From Alphaproteobacteria bacterium (GTDB lineage: Bacteria; Pseudomonadota; Alphaproteobacteria; MPNO01; UBA830), in the NCBI GenBank assembly GCA_022822405.1, contig JAJEBT010000149.1:1-64000 (forward strand): a DNA stretch of 64,000 bases, read 5' to 3'. The stretch's first letter is position 1. Every line of letters begins with the position of its first letter. This document shows positions 63,629 to 64,000 of the stretch, one piece after another. The notes beneath the pieces are model-generated. The model searched no databases, was not told where the DNA came from, and saw only the letters and a program-made list of their open reading frames with translations. The translations under genes and the position numbers were made by a program.

Positions 63629-64000
63629 TTACGGAGTCAGCGCTTCCGCGAGCGTCATCGCGTTGTGCCGCATCAGGTCGAGGTAGCTCGGTGCGGGACC
63701 GTCCGGGCCGGACAGCGCGCCGGGATAGAGCGTGCCGCCAATAACGGCTTGCGTCTCGTCGGCTATGCGCTTCAGGAGACGCGGATCGCCGATGTTCTCG
63801 ATGAAGACGGCGCGAATGCCCTGTTTGCGGATCTGTCGGATCAGACGAGCGACATCCTTTGCGGACGCTTCCGACTCAGTGCTGAGCCCCTGCGGCGCGA
63901 CAAATTCAAACCCGTAGTCGCGACCGAAATACTGGAACGCGTCGTGGGAGGTGACAACGGTCCGGTTCTTCACAGGAAGCTTGGCAACGACCTCGCGGAT
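63629..64000 (-). CDS. Zinc/manganese ABC transporter substrate-binding protein, partial
   Basis: C-terminal 123 residues of a TroA/ZnuA-type metal-binding protein; the 5' end lies beyond the right edge. Visible motifs are VVTSHDAFQYFGRDYGFEFV with a metal-ligand His, GLSTESEASAKDVA, VFIENIGDPRLLKRIA, and IGGTLYPGALSGPDGPAPSY with LDLMRHN near the end. The latter resembles manganese/zinc binders of the MntC/PsaA type. It has no visible permease or ATPase partner inside the window; these may lie to the right. Confidence 0.9.
   Translation of the reverse strand: MREVVAKLPVKNRTVVTSHDAFQYFGRDYGFEFVAPQGLSTESEASAKDVARLIRQIRKQGIRAVFIENIGDPRLLKRIADETQAVIGGTLYPGALSGPDGPAPSYLDLMRHNAMTLAEALTP

Overview
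The window is GC-rich chromosomal DNA from an alphaproteobacterium. The evidence is gene order: proS-lolC/E-lolD-dnaE, then rpsB-tsf-pyrH-frr-uppS-cdsA-dxr-rseP-bamA-skp-lpxD-fabZ-lpxA-lpxI-lpxB, then gltA-gltX-lexA-moeA-moaC-trpC-trpD. This is the classical alphaproteobacterial arrangement. LpxI replaces LpxH, ProS is the short form without an editing domain, and a GTTC-N7-GTTC-type LexA box lies before lexA. The genus cannot be told from the sequence alone. Both edges cut a gene: proS on the left and a metal-binding lipoprotein-type transporter gene on the right.

Positions 1-23700 are almost entirely housekeeping genes on the plus strand, packed with 1-14 bp overlaps. They cover tRNA charging, lipoprotein export, replication, translation factors, isoprenoid and phospholipid synthesis, outer-membrane protein assembly and lipid A synthesis. 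The one interruption lies between lolD and dnaE. It holds a Phd/VapC-type toxin-antitoxin pair with a textbook promoter that predicts a leaderless mRNA, followed by what looks like the decayed 3' end of a large serine recombinase running up to the dnaE start.

Positions 23700-31122 read on the minus strand: trpD-trpC-moaC-moeA, then lexA-gltX and gltA. Positions 31500-35350 carry an orphan CoxG-like membrane protein and the dapF-mtaB-ftsY operon. Positions 35630-40700 encode a complete branched-chain amino acid (Liv/HAAT) ABC transporter, followed by a phytanoyl-CoA dioxygenase-like gene. Positions 41900-44700 form a thrH-ispG-nfu operon. The Nfu protein has two NifU-type domains, and the first has lost its CxxC. 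It faces an uncharacterised gene whose product has two ExxH motifs, suggesting a ferritin-like di-iron protein. A DjlA-like co-chaperone, cutA, a sulfhydrylase/CoA-binding/ECHDC3-like group, rplM-rpsI, argC, a gamma-carbonic anhydrase, an AhpD-like protein and infA-maf-rng-yacG follow.

Positions 55800-64000 look more accessory. They contain a second, AbrB/VapC-type toxin-antitoxin module with a palindromic operator over its promoter, some 560 bp without a supported gene, and tRNA-Phe(GAA) with its own promoter. A minus-strand group follows: Nu-class-like GST, metal-dependent amidohydrolase, amidase and a molybdenum hydroxylase large subunit without its partner subunits. I found no rRNA, CRISPR array, intact insertion sequence or phage. 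The most unusual items are the predicted leaderless toxin-antitoxin promoter with its direct repeat, the recombinase scar at dnaE, the tandem Nfu, the unknown ExxH protein, acidic extensions on ribosomal proteins S2 and S9, and a palindrome that embeds the stop codons of two convergent genes.
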